64,000 nt of DNA from Sporosarcina sp. FSL K6-1522 (GTDB lineage Bacteria > Bacillota > Bacilli > Bacillales_A > Planococcaceae), in NCBI RefSeq assembly GCF_038622445.1, contig NZ_CP152019.1, positions 4,066,501 through 4,130,500 of the forward strand, read 5' to 3'. The position numbers and the translations under genes are program-made. The notes beneath the pieces were generated by a model. The model saw only the letters and a program-made list of their open reading frames with translations. It ran no database searches and had not been told where the DNA came from. This document shows positions 54,759 to 63,241 of the stretch, piece by piece. Numbering within the stretch: the stretch's first letter is position 1; each line of letters begins with the position of its first letter.

Positions 54759-56144
54759 CTACCTCAACAAATTCAAAACAGCACCCATTCGTTGGTTTGT
54801 TTGAGTCAAGGCTGTGTATGCCGTCTGATTTAACAATTGAAACTTGGCCAGACGAATGGATTCCTTTGCCATATCCGCATCTCGATTACGTGATTCGGAA
54901 GCCGTTGTATTTTCATGTACATTTGAAACATTGTTATACGTATGTTCTAGTCGATTTTGATAAGCACCTACAATCGCTCTTGCATTTGATACTCTATCAA
55001 CAGCCTTATCTAGTTGAGTGATGGCATTGCTTGAGTTATTTTGAGTATTCACCAACACATTTACGATATCTAACTGGTCAATCGTCACATTCGGAAGCCA
55101 AATTGTAAGATTTTCGTTTGCATTACTTCCTGTCTGAAGCACCAACGCCAAAAATAAATCTTCAACCGGACCCGATCCGCCGTAAACGATAGGCTCAAAA
55201 ACCCCTCTTCCATCTGAAGTCGGCCAATTTTGCCCATTATTCTCAGGGCGATCATCATAGATATACAATTTATCACCATCCGCAGCCAATTTAGAAAAGT
55301 GCTTCACAAACTCCGTTGCAGTACTTGGCAAATTCGGTGTAATTGGATTAAAATCAACATTTGCTTGTCCATATGCCGCATCGATAATGGCATTTACAAT
55401 GCCTTCACCATCCGTCAAATTAGAAATGTCTACTTCCATAACAGGGTGATATGCATTTATATTAGAATTGTCTGGATTACCGTTGACAAATTTAATGCTA
55501 AATGCACGATCACAAGTTGCACACGTATAATGAACACCTTTTCCATCAAGTTTTTGGACATCATCGACCGTTTGAATATTACTAAAATCGATTACCGCAC
55601 TCGCATAATCTTTTGTTTGAGCTCCATCCGTATAACTATACGTTTCAGTAATTCCACCCGTACTCGTAATATATTGAACATAATCGCTTATCCCCCCTAC
55701 AGCGACGTAATCTCCATCCTTGTTATATCTTCCATTCAATAAATTCAACGTGTTAAATTGCGTTCGTTTAGAAATTCCGTCTATTTCTTTTATGATTTGG
55801 TTAACCTCTGCTTGAATATGTTGCCGATCCTGATCTGTATTTGTATCGTTCGTGGATTGAACAGTTAATTCCCGAGCCCTTTGCAATAACTCTTGAATTT
55901 CCCCCATTGCTCCATCCGCTACTTGAACAAGCGATATACCATCCTGGATATTCTGTTGAGCCTGCAACAATCCCCGAATTTGTGTACGCATTTTTTCAGA
56001 TATCGCTAAACCAGCGGCATCATCAGCAGCTTTGTTAATGCGCGTACCTGATGATAATTTCGCCATTCCCTGATTGGCCTGTTTCATATTTTTAGTCATT
56101 TTATTGTATGTATTTAAACCACTAGCATTGTGAGCAATTCTCAT
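54759..56144 (-). CDS. hag: Flagellin with a Cys-containing central domain
   Basis: 461 residues. The N-terminal D0/D1 (about 1-140, MRIAHNASGLNTYNKM and SSGTRINKAADDAAGLAISE) and the C-terminal D1/D0 (about 375-461, ending QTNQRMGAVLNLLR) are standard. The central domain (about 141-375) is large compared with B. subtilis Hag and has a CxxC pair, Cys208 and Cys211, in YTCATCDRAFSIKF, which is rare in exported filaments. I place the start at ATG 56144 after GGGGG. It stands alone, far from fliD, next to a DUF2920 gene and a sugar-biosynthesis operon, so glycosylation is likely. Confidence 0.93.
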   Translation of the reverse strand: MRIAHNASGLNTYNKMTKNMKQANQGMAKLSSGTRINKAADDAAGLAISEKMRTQIRGLLQAQQNIQDGISLVQVADGAMGEIQELLQRARELTVQSTNDTNTDQDRQHIQAEVNQIIKEIDGISKRTQFNTLNLLNGRYNKDGDYVAVGGISDYVQYITSTGGITETYSYTDGAQTKDYASAVIDFSNIQTVDDVQKLDGKGVHYTCATCDRAFSIKFVNGNPDNSNINAYHPVMEVDISNLTDGEGIVNAIIDAAYGQANVDFNPITPNLPSTATEFVKHFSKLAADGDKLYIYDDRPENNGQNWPTSDGRGVFEPIVYGGSGPVEDLFLALVLQTGSNANENLTIWLPNVTIDQLDIVNVLVNTQNNSSNAITQLDKAVDRVSNARAIVGAYQNRLEHTYNNVSNVHENTTASESRNRDADMAKESIRLAKFQLLNQTAYTALTQTNQRMGAVLNLLR

Positions 56145-56660
56145 GTGTAAACCCCCGTTTCCTTTTAAGCACAAGCTAGGCGAGAATTACCTCACTTATT
56201 ATCTTAAAAAAACACAAGCAAATAGTTCCACTAAATCACTTACCGTTAGTTATATTATACTAAAAATAATGATTTATAGCGATATCTTGAGATGATTATA
56301 AAAGTTAGTAGTGAAAGTCGGACTAAGTAAAAAAACACAACAAATCCGCTTTGTACTCTATATCCAAAGCGGGTTTGTGGGTTGTAAGTATATTGATAAC
56401 TATTCTTGACATCATAATCAAATCCCTAATAAGCCGCCTAATTCCAGAGCATCCGTTAAATTGAGATTTAGTTTACATTGATCTAACTCATTTAAAAACA
56501 AGGAATAATATCACTGTTGAGAGTAGTAGTATTTTCGAAATTAAGGTTTTCCACTTTTCTTTCCGCCGATAATAAAGCGGTTCTCGTTTAAGTCATATCG
56601 CCCCTAGCAAACAAATGACTATCGTGAAAAGGAAATCCAAAGACCTACCCAACTTTTTAT
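56145..56660. other. Intergenic region upstream of the flagellin gene
   Basis: This 516-bp gap has a terminator for the DUF2920 gene (56342-56376) and must contain the flagellin promoter. I could not find a convincing SigD match of the kind seen before flaG and the chemoreceptors. A TATAAT box at about 56260 on the minus strand is a weak sigma-A candidate. The stretch 56400-56660 holds nothing I can name. Confidence 0.4.
56342..56376 (-). terminator. Candidate terminator of the DUF2920 gene
   Basis: On the minus strand AAACCCGCTTTGG / CAAAGCGGATTT forms a stem, followed after a few bases by TTTTTTT. It resembles the luxS terminator in sequence. Confidence 0.55.
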
Positions 56661-57743
56661 TCATTTCAATGTAAATACAGGTAATCCATTCGTATAATCC
56701 ACAGCGATTCTTGTATTCGAAAGCTGAATTTCATCAGCAGGCTTCAGTGGTTGTATATTTGTATACTCACCCATTTTTTCATAAGCCAACTCAAACAAAT
56801 TCAGGAAATCAGCATTCAGGCCATGTGTATTAGATTTGAATGTATGATTATCTACATCCTTCTTATCAATCAATACAAAGGCTACATTTCTAATTTTTGA
56901 AACGACCTTCTCTTTCAATCGATGGTCTATTAAGTTGTCGTCTGTCCCTTGAAAAACAATCATCTTCGCATGATTCTCAAAGTTTTCGTAAAGCGTATTG
57001 AGATTTAGCGCTTTTTTATCTAAGACAACTTCTTTTGCAAGATAATCGAATTCAATTTGAAAAGTCATAGAGCCATATTGCTGAAATAAACAGCGATTAG
57101 CTGATAAATATACCGGCTCTATCCAAGCCGAGTTGTCGACAATATATGAAAACAAATGCGGAGCCAAACGATTGCTTAAATGCAAAAGATGAGCCCCATG
57201 GGAATGACCATAACCAATGATTTTCCGTTCATTAAAAGGCAAATCATTTTCTCTTAATATGATTTTAATCGTTTCTAAAGCTGTCACGATATCAATTGCT
57301 TGCATAAAACCCATATCATTAAAGTTGTCTCTCGTTTCACTAAGTTTTGCTATCACGGGAAGCCTTATCGATTTGACAGAGAGCAAATTTAACAAATTGG
57401 ATGGATTTCTTCGAAATGCTTCTAACTCCTCAACATTGAGATGTTTCTCTACTTCGCTCACACCATTTTTCAAATTAAAATTTTCTGCCCCCTGCATAAA
57501 TTCATCCCCGAAAAATGAGCATTGTAGTGTCACTAGGTTATATTTATCTGCAAATACGCTACGCATTTTTTTATAGACCTTAGATTCAATATTGGCGCCA
57601 AAGCCTGGTACAAAAATTAACAAACCTGTTTCAGCCGTTACTCCTGAATCGGGGATCGAAAAATCAATCCGTAGATTACGACCAGTTGAACCATTATAAA
57701 TATTATGATGCGCGGGTATTGTAATACTTTGATTTTCCGCCAT
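56661..57743 (-). CDS. DUF2920-like alpha/beta-hydrolase
   Basis: About 360 residues. The alpha/beta-hydrolase layout is visible: FVPGFGANIE as oxyanion region, the nucleophile elbow GYGHSHGAH with Ser181, and a candidate acid in FQGTDDNLID. It fits the DUF2920 family, which is found near flagellar glycosylation genes in some bacteria. It might act on a modified sugar or on acyl groups of the glycan; this is inference. Start at ATG 57743, after AAAGGAG. A terminator separates it from the upstream sugar operon, so it is transcribed on its own. Confidence 0.65.
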   Translation of the reverse strand: MAENQSITIPAHHNIYNGSTGRNLRIDFSIPDSGVTAETGLLIFVPGFGANIESKVYKKMRSVFADKYNLVTLQCSFFGDEFMQGAENFNLKNGVSEVEKHLNVEELEAFRRNPSNLLNLLSVKSIRLPVIAKLSETRDNFNDMGFMQAIDIVTALETIKIILRENDLPFNERKIIGYGHSHGAHLLHLSNRLAPHLFSYIVDNSAWIEPVYLSANRCLFQQYGSMTFQIEFDYLAKEVVLDKKALNLNTLYENFENHAKMIVFQGTDDNLIDHRLKEKVVSKIRNVAFVLIDKKDVDNHTFKSNTHGLNADFLNLFELAYEKMGEYTNIQPLKPADEIQLSNTRIAVDYTNGLPVFTLK

Positions 57744-57821
57744 TTTAAGCTCCTTTAAATACAAATTATTTATTCGACAAAATGCTCCAACCAAATTAGC
57801 TTGTAGTAGTGATCATATATC

Positions 57822-57858
57822 TAAAAAGCGTAAAATAGTCAGGCACTATTTTACGCTT
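57822..57858 (-). terminator. Intrinsic terminator of the sugar-biosynthesis operon
   Basis: On the minus strand AGCGTAAAATAGT / ACTATTTTACGCT is a perfect 13-bp stem followed by TTTTAG, 24 bp past the epimerase stop codon. Confidence 0.9.
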
Positions 57859-57881
57859 ACTCAATTTTAATTAATATATAA

Positions 57882-58820
57882 TTAAAAAGTTTCAATACCT
57901 TTATTTTTTTCATAATCAATTACTTCTTTTAACCCATTTTTGATATCAATTTTGGGATACCAATCTAATGCATCCATAGCATCGCTATTATCCAATAAGC
58001 TATCACTAATATCCCCAACTCTACTATCTTCATATCTTATCGGCCCATTATAGTCCGAAAGCTGAGCAATTAATTCCACAATTTCATTAATCGTCACAGC
58101 TTTATTTGTTGAAATGTTAAAAACACTCCTATTGCCATGAAAAATCGATTGAATTATTGCCTCGCTAACATCTCTAACGCTGATAAAATCCCTTGTCTGA
58201 TTTCCATTCCCATAAATAGTAGGTGACGAACCTTTTAAGATATTATCAATAAAAATAGAAATAACTCCACCTTCGTTATCTGTTCGTTGATTAATTCCAT
58301 ACACATTACTAAACCTTAAAACAGAGAAATTTACTCCGAAATTCTTTAAGATTAAATTCAAGTATTTTTCGACTGTGAGTTTGGATAAACCATATGGGGA
58401 TAATGGATTTAATTCGTGCCCTTCACCTATAGGAAGTTGCTTAGGCTCACCATAAACTGCTGCGCTTGATGCAAATATAATTTTTTTCACATTAAATGTT
58501 TTTGCCATTTCAATTATTTTCAATGATCCTTTGATATTAATCTCTGCATCAAAAACAAAGTTTGTCAAAGAAGCTGATACACTTCCTTGGGCAGCTAAAT
58601 GAACAACATAATCTGGTTTAAACTCAGTAAATACCTTTATAAGAGAACTATCTAATATATCAAGTTGGTAAAAATCAACTTGGGAATTTTCGATGTTATC
58701 AAGTTTCCCTGAAGACAAATTATCAACTACAGCAACCCTAAACCCCTTATTCAATAAATCACTAACTAGATGAGAGCCAATAAATCCACATCCACCTGTT
58801 ACTAATACTTTATTCAACAT
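57882..58820 (-). CDS. NAD-dependent sugar epimerase/dehydratase
   Basis: 312 residues of the extended SDR family. The NAD-binding motif VTGGCGFIGSH is at the N-terminus, SSAAVYG supplies the catalytic Ser/Thr region, and the YGLSK motif (Y..K) is present. It is closest in style to UDP-glucose or UDP-GlcNAc 4-epimerases. In this operon it probably makes or modifies the nucleotide sugar used for the flagellar glycan. It starts 3 bp after the SpsF-like stop codon. Confidence 0.88.
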   Translation of the reverse strand: MLNKVLVTGGCGFIGSHLVSDLLNKGFRVAVVDNLSSGKLDNIENSQVDFYQLDILDSSLIKVFTEFKPDYVVHLAAQGSVSASLTNFVFDAEINIKGSLKIIEMAKTFNVKKIIFASSAAVYGEPKQLPIGEGHELNPLSPYGLSKLTVEKYLNLILKNFGVNFSVLRFSNVYGINQRTDNEGGVISIFIDNILKGSSPTIYGNGNQTRDFISVRDVSEAIIQSIFHGNRSVFNISTNKAVTINEIVELIAQLSDYNGPIRYEDSRVGDISDSLLDNSDAMDALDWYPKIDIKNGLKEVIDYEKNKGIETF

Positions 58821-58823
58821 TAT

Positions 58824-59567
58824 TTAAAGCCCCTTCTTAACAAGAAAACTATTTTGCTTTACAGAGTTATTAATTGCAACAATTTGCGGTTCTTCATCTA
58901 AATAACTCAAAATATCTTCAGTTGGTAACAATATTTCATCACCTAATTCTTTCACTACAGTTTCAAAAAACAAATAATCTGCATTAGTATCACAAGTAAG
59001 TCTAAAGTTCTTATGTTTCATATATTCAAAAGGCTCGAGTAATGTTGTTTTGAATTTTCTTAGATGCTCATCAATATAAAGCGTAATATGCTCCCTATAA
59101 GTCGGGTGAATAAGCATTTCATTTAACATAAATAAAACTTCACTTTTAATAATAGAGACTTTTAGTCCTATGGGAATCATACCTGAGTTAACATAACCAT
59201 AATCACTTTGTTGCTGTATAGTCTTAGCTATTAGTTCATTCGCCATTTCATAAGAAATGAATGGACAATCTCCTGTAATCCTTACAATATAATCTGCATT
59301 ATACTTCTTTGCACAATCTGCAAAACGAAGTAACAAATCGTTTTCACTACCCCTAAATACAATACCATTATTTTCAACAGCCCATTGTTCAATAGCATCA
59401 TCCCTAGAATTAGTCGAGGTAGCTACAATTACTTCATCTATTAATGAAACATTCTTTGCTCTTTGATATGCATAATCCAACAGTGCGTTACTGCCTAAAG
59501 GTAACAAAACCTTATTCGGCAATCTGGATGATCCCATTCTCGCTTGAATAATACCTACCACTTTCAC
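58824..59567 (-). CDS. SpsF-like cytidylyltransferase family protein
   Basis: 247 residues with the nucleotidyltransferase start GIIQARMGSSRLPNKVL and the acidic metal site in RITGDCPFI. It belongs to the SpsF/CMP-sugar type of activating enzymes. Start GTG at 59567, preceded by GAGGTGATT. It lies between the NeuB-like synthase and the epimerase, in the same E-F-G gene group seen in the B. subtilis spore-coat sps operon, although the gene order differs. It likely activates a sialic-acid-like sugar with CTP. Confidence 0.85.
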   Translation of the reverse strand: MKVVGIIQARMGSSRLPNKVLLPLGSNALLDYAYQRAKNVSLIDEVIVATSTNSRDDAIEQWAVENNGIVFRGSENDLLLRFADCAKKYNADYIVRITGDCPFISYEMANELIAKTIQQQSDYGYVNSGMIPIGLKVSIIKSEVLFMLNEMLIHPTYREHITLYIDEHLRKFKTTLLEPFEYMKHKNFRLTCDTNADYLFFETVVKELGDEILLPTEDILSYLDEEPQIVAINNSVKQNSFLVKKGL

Positions 59568-59576
59568 ACAATCACC

Positions 59577-60590
59577 TCATATAAGATCCCAAGTCAGGGT
59601 TGTATCTTCTTGGGTATCTTCTTTGACCTTTCTCCCAATCACTTCTTCTACGAATGTTGGTGGGATTCCCGTTCCAGGCCGTTTAAAGGTAATATCACTT
59701 TCAGATATAGTTGTCCCTTTCGCAAGAAACTTATTAAGCACTATACTTCTACGTGCATATTTCCTTGCATCCTTCTCACAATCTAGCGGTCTTATAAAAC
59801 TTTGGCCTTGAATTTCATGTAACATTTTAATATTTTCTTTAAACTTCAAAATGTCATCTGCATTCATTGCATGATAATGATCGTTTCCTGGTAACGATTT
59901 ATCTAATGTAAAATGCTTTTCAATTACTTCTGCACCTAATTGATAGGCTGTAGTTAAAATTAACATTCTCTCATCAGGTAATGTGTGATCAGAATAACCT
60001 ATACCGCACTGTGGAAACATCTCTTTCAACCTTGGTATAAATTGCAAGTTAGCATCTTCATTTTTTGTGGGATATGAAAGAACGCAATGTAATAATGTGA
60101 TTTTATTGCATCCTGCTACTTCTAATATTTCTACAGCTGCTGCAATCTCACTATACGTCGATGCACCTACAGATAATATGATTGGCTTATTAAATGAAGC
60201 GATATATTGTAAAAATGGCTTATTTGTTATATCTGAAGAAGAAACTTTAAATACTTTCATATAAGGGGCTAAATATTTTGCGGCTTCAAAATCAAACGGT
60301 GTAGACAGAAAGTCGATGTTGTATTTTTGACATTCCTCATATAGTAGTTTATATTCCTCCTCCCCAAAATTATCGTATCTAGTAAACAATTCATACTGTG
60401 AAGTTGCTGGTTCCTTTGATTGGTCCCAATATGCTGGTGAATTTTTAGACGCTATTTTTGATGCCTTATAGGTTTGAAATTTAATAGCATCTACTCCTGA
60501 TTCAGCGGCTATTTTCACCATTTCCAATGCTGTTTCAATACTGCCTTCATGATTAACACCGGCTTCTGCAATTAAATAGGGATTATTCAT
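59577..60590 (-). CDS. NeuB-family nonulosonic acid synthase (SpsE/PseI-like)
   Basis: 337 residues. The NeuB aldolase-type barrel (about 1-270) starts IAEAGVNHEGS and contains FQTYKASKIAS, SVGASTYSE, GYSDHT and EKHFTLDK. A C-terminal SAF (antifreeze-like) domain (about 275-335) is present. Such enzymes condense phosphoenolpyruvate with a six-carbon amino sugar to form sialic, legionaminic or pseudaminic acids. The exact product cannot be told without the upstream sugar enzymes, which are not in the window. It shares an operon with the PseG-like and SpsF-like genes. Confidence 0.92.
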   Translation of the reverse strand: MNNPYLIAEAGVNHEGSIETALEMVKIAAESGVDAIKFQTYKASKIASKNSPAYWDQSKEPATSQYELFTRYDNFGEEEYKLLYEECQKYNIDFLSTPFDFEAAKYLAPYMKVFKVSSSDITNKPFLQYIASFNKPIILSVGASTYSEIAAAVEILEVAGCNKITLLHCVLSYPTKNEDANLQFIPRLKEMFPQCGIGYSDHTLPDERMLILTTAYQLGAEVIEKHFTLDKSLPGNDHYHAMNADDILKFKENIKMLHEIQGQSFIRPLDCEKDARKYARRSIVLNKFLAKGTTISESDITFKRPGTGIPPTFVEEVIGRKVKEDTQEDTTLTWDLI

Positions 60591-60593
60591 TTT

Positions 60594-62063
60594 TTATTCG
60601 TCCTCCTCGTTTAATATAATCCTTAATACACGATTAATCCCTTGGGAAAAATCACTTTTCGACATTCTATCATGCATTAATTTTCTTAAATCATAATTAA
60701 TAATAAGCTTTTTAGTTACTTCATAATAACTGTTTTCACTTGCATCTGCCCAATAGCCTAAATTATAAAAACCATTGTATGGATGACCAAAAGTGTGGGT
60801 TAGCTCCCTATAATTCTGAGCCGTGACCACTGCCGGTGTTCCTATTGTTGCTACTTCATACATTGTTCTACCTGCCGAAGTAAAAATAATATCTGCTTCT
60901 CTCATAAAACGAGACATATCCTTAACACTATCGTATATAGTTACTTTTTCATTAAGCCCTAACTCTTCGATTGTATTATGAAGTTCATCGTGTTTATTAA
61001 AAGCAGGACCTAAAATTATTTTAACATGAAAATGAAATTCTACTTGTAGCTTTAAAATACCTTTTAATGTGGTTAACGTTAAAAATTGAGGATCTTCCCC
61101 GCCGTAGGTTATCAGTATTTCTTTGACGTCCTTTGTTATAACTTTTTTGGAGACACCAATAAAGTCCTCTCTGATGCAATAATAATCTTCTCCCGTATAA
61201 AAATTATCTTGAGGAACCTCTCCTGGATATAAAGCATTAATGACAGCGTCAGCATAGGCTGCACCTTCACCCATATCTTCAAAATTGATAACCCTAATAC
61301 CACATTGTTTCAACTTTATAATATAGTCTTTTGAAGTATCTAATAAATCATTTATGACAATATCAGGTTTATTTTTGATAATTTCTTCTTCCGGATTTTT
61401 ATTTTCACTATATGTTAATACTTCAAAACCTTCGTTAGATACCATATTTATCCCTAATTGTTGGTCACTTCTAAATAAGAAAATAACATCATGATCTACA
61501 AATAATCTTGTCGCCAATGTTAATCCCCTATAAATATGACCTGTGCCTAGCTTTTTCGCTGAAAGAGGATGTACTATTATTTTCTTTTTTTTCAATTCCT
61601 TTTCAGCTATCCACCAACCATACCTTGTTCCAAGATTAATTTGTTCTTTAGAACTCAGGTGAATCATTTGATTACTTTGATCAATAAAAGTTGGTGTTTT
61701 ACCAATTTGCGATAACTTGTCAACAAGCACAAAACTATCTCCGCTCACTAGGCTATTCTCAGGATATTTAATACACTCACTAATAGTAAACTCTGATATG
61801 AAGGCAAAGTTAGGGTTAATAAATATTAAGTTTTTATTGTTTAAACTTTTAGCTTGATCATATGTTTGAAATTCTATTTTTAAATCATTATATTTATCTC
61901 GAATCTCTTCAATATTTGTCCATATTTCAAACTTAAAATGTCCTATATTTGAAGAATTTAATGTATTTATTAAGTACTCAATGGCTGGCTTACCATATAG
62001 TAATTTCGTAAATTGCTTTGGTAATTTTTGATTTTCTTTAAAAAGAGGAATTATTATCTTCAT
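60594..62063 (-). CDS. Fusion of a NeuA-like nucleotidyltransferase domain and a PseG/SpsG-like glycosyltransferase-fold hydrolase
   Basis: 489 residues in two parts. The N-terminal half (about 1-150) resembles a shortened CMP-sugar synthetase: MKIIIPLFKENQKLPKQFTK and GKPAIEYLI, but without a convincing catalytic Asp signature. The C-terminal part (about 155-485) is PseG/SpsG-like: KKLGTGHIYRGLTLA, EDMGEGAAYADAVINALYP, a GGEDPQ loop and TSAGRTMYEVATIGTP. PseG removes UDP from the sugar precursor in pseudaminic acid synthesis. A separate SpsF-type activating enzyme lies in the same operon, so the N-terminal domain may be regulatory or vestigial. Confidence 0.75.
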   Translation of the reverse strand: MKIIIPLFKENQKLPKQFTKLLYGKPAIEYLINTLNSSNIGHFKFEIWTNIEEIRDKYNDLKIEFQTYDQAKSLNNKNLIFINPNFAFISEFTISECIKYPENSLVSGDSFVLVDKLSQIGKTPTFIDQSNQMIHLSSKEQINLGTRYGWWIAEKELKKKKIIVHPLSAKKLGTGHIYRGLTLATRLFVDHDVIFLFRSDQQLGINMVSNEGFEVLTYSENKNPEEEIIKNKPDIVINDLLDTSKDYIIKLKQCGIRVINFEDMGEGAAYADAVINALYPGEVPQDNFYTGEDYYCIREDFIGVSKKVITKDVKEILITYGGEDPQFLTLTTLKGILKLQVEFHFHVKIILGPAFNKHDELHNTIEELGLNEKVTIYDSVKDMSRFMREADIIFTSAGRTMYEVATIGTPAVVTAQNYRELTHTFGHPYNGFYNLGYWADASENSYYEVTKKLIINYDLRKLMHDRMSKSDFSQGINRVLRIILNEEDE

Positions 62064-62086
62064 CTCTGCTACATCCTTTTGAAAAG

Positions 62087-63121
62087 TTATGGCAATGTTT
62101 TTATGAAACTTTCCATATTTTTATAATACGTTTGAAAAACTTTTTCTAAACCAATAAAGCTACTAAAGTTGTTCTCTAAATCAGCTGAAACCCTATCCAT
62201 AAAGTCGTCTAATATATTACTCTTATATGCAGGCAAATCACAAGTGAGGTTCATAGCTTCGGAGAATCCCCTTCCCCTTCCATCCTCATGTAATAAAAAG
62301 CTTGGCTTACGAATACTTAAAAAGTAAATATGAGCATGCACTCGATATCCAAAATGGATATCACATTGTTTATAAAAATCGATTTTTTTCACATCGTAAG
62401 AAGCATCAACAACCTGATAATTTAGTGCATCTGCAGCGGATTTAATTTTTAACAAGTTATTTTCTTCTGAAATAGATGTTTCAGGATCGTTTAAAATACC
62501 TCTATGGAAAACACAATATTTTTCGGCATCCGGAAACATCTCGCTAACTCGATGCAATAAATCTATGTTTTGTTCATGGAATTGAACATCTTGTGCTGTA
62601 GTAACAACCACTTTCTTAATTTCATTTGCAGGTTTAAATTGATCCTGAATGTGATCTAACTCATACCATGCTGGACAACCAGTCATTATCGTATTATTAA
62701 AACCATGATTTTTTAAAATCGATTCCGTATAATAATCTCTTGTACTTGATAATGGAATAGTACGATGTATACGATCTATCATCAGATATGAACTATTCGA
62801 AAAGTTGAAATCCGTCCAGTCTTGATCCGCATATTCGCTAAACCATCCTAGACCAAAAGGTATGATAGGTACCTTGATATCAGCTAACTCTTTTGTAAGT
62901 GGGTAAATCCCTGGATAGAATTCTTTCTGATAAGCTGGCCCTCCACACAAAATAACAGCCTTCGATTTATTGATTTGTTCTAGATGTTCATCTATTGGCA
63001 ACCATCTTTTTACAAGGTTTAGTTTTCTATCAGGTCGATGCTTTTCTAAAAGTTTCACTGCCCGATCAAGTATTAAATAATCCCCTACATTTTTCTTTGC
63101 TCCGTATAATAAAGTATACAT
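62087..63121 (-). CDS. Polysaccharide pyruvyl transferase family protein
   Basis: About 344 residues of the WcaK/CsaB type. GAKKNVGDYLILD is at the N-terminus, VILCGGPAYQKEF and PFGLGWFSEY are in the middle, and the C-terminal GYRVHAHIYFLS contains the family His. Members add pyruvate ketals to glycans or are related glycosyl-modifying enzymes. I place the start at ATG 63121, six bases after AAAGGTGAT; the upstream GTG at 63130 lies inside that site. In this operon it might decorate the flagellar sugar. Confidence 0.85.
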   Translation of the reverse strand: MYTLLYGAKKNVGDYLILDRAVKLLEKHRPDRKLNLVKRWLPIDEHLEQINKSKAVILCGGPAYQKEFYPGIYPLTKELADIKVPIIPFGLGWFSEYADQDWTDFNFSNSSYLMIDRIHRTIPLSSTRDYYTESILKNHGFNNTIMTGCPAWYELDHIQDQFKPANEIKKVVVTTAQDVQFHEQNIDLLHRVSEMFPDAEKYCVFHRGILNDPETSISEENNLLKIKSAADALNYQVVDASYDVKKIDFYKQCDIHFGYRVHAHIYFLSIRKPSFLLHEDGRGRGFSEAMNLTCDLPAYKSNILDDFMDRVSADLENNFSSFIGLEKVFQTYYKNMESFIKTLP

Positions 63122-63241
63122 TTTTATCACCTTTCTCTTGTTGCCTATAAATACTAGACTTTTGAATTGGCTTACGCATGAAAATCAACAATTCCAGGTA
63201 TCTGGTATTGTAATAATGTCTCCCGCTGTAATTCCCCATAC

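Noticed and set aside
56145..56400. Sigma-D promoter for the flagellin gene
   Set aside because: I looked for TAAA-N15-GCCGATAT on the minus strand and found only partial matches with wrong spacing, so I do not report one.
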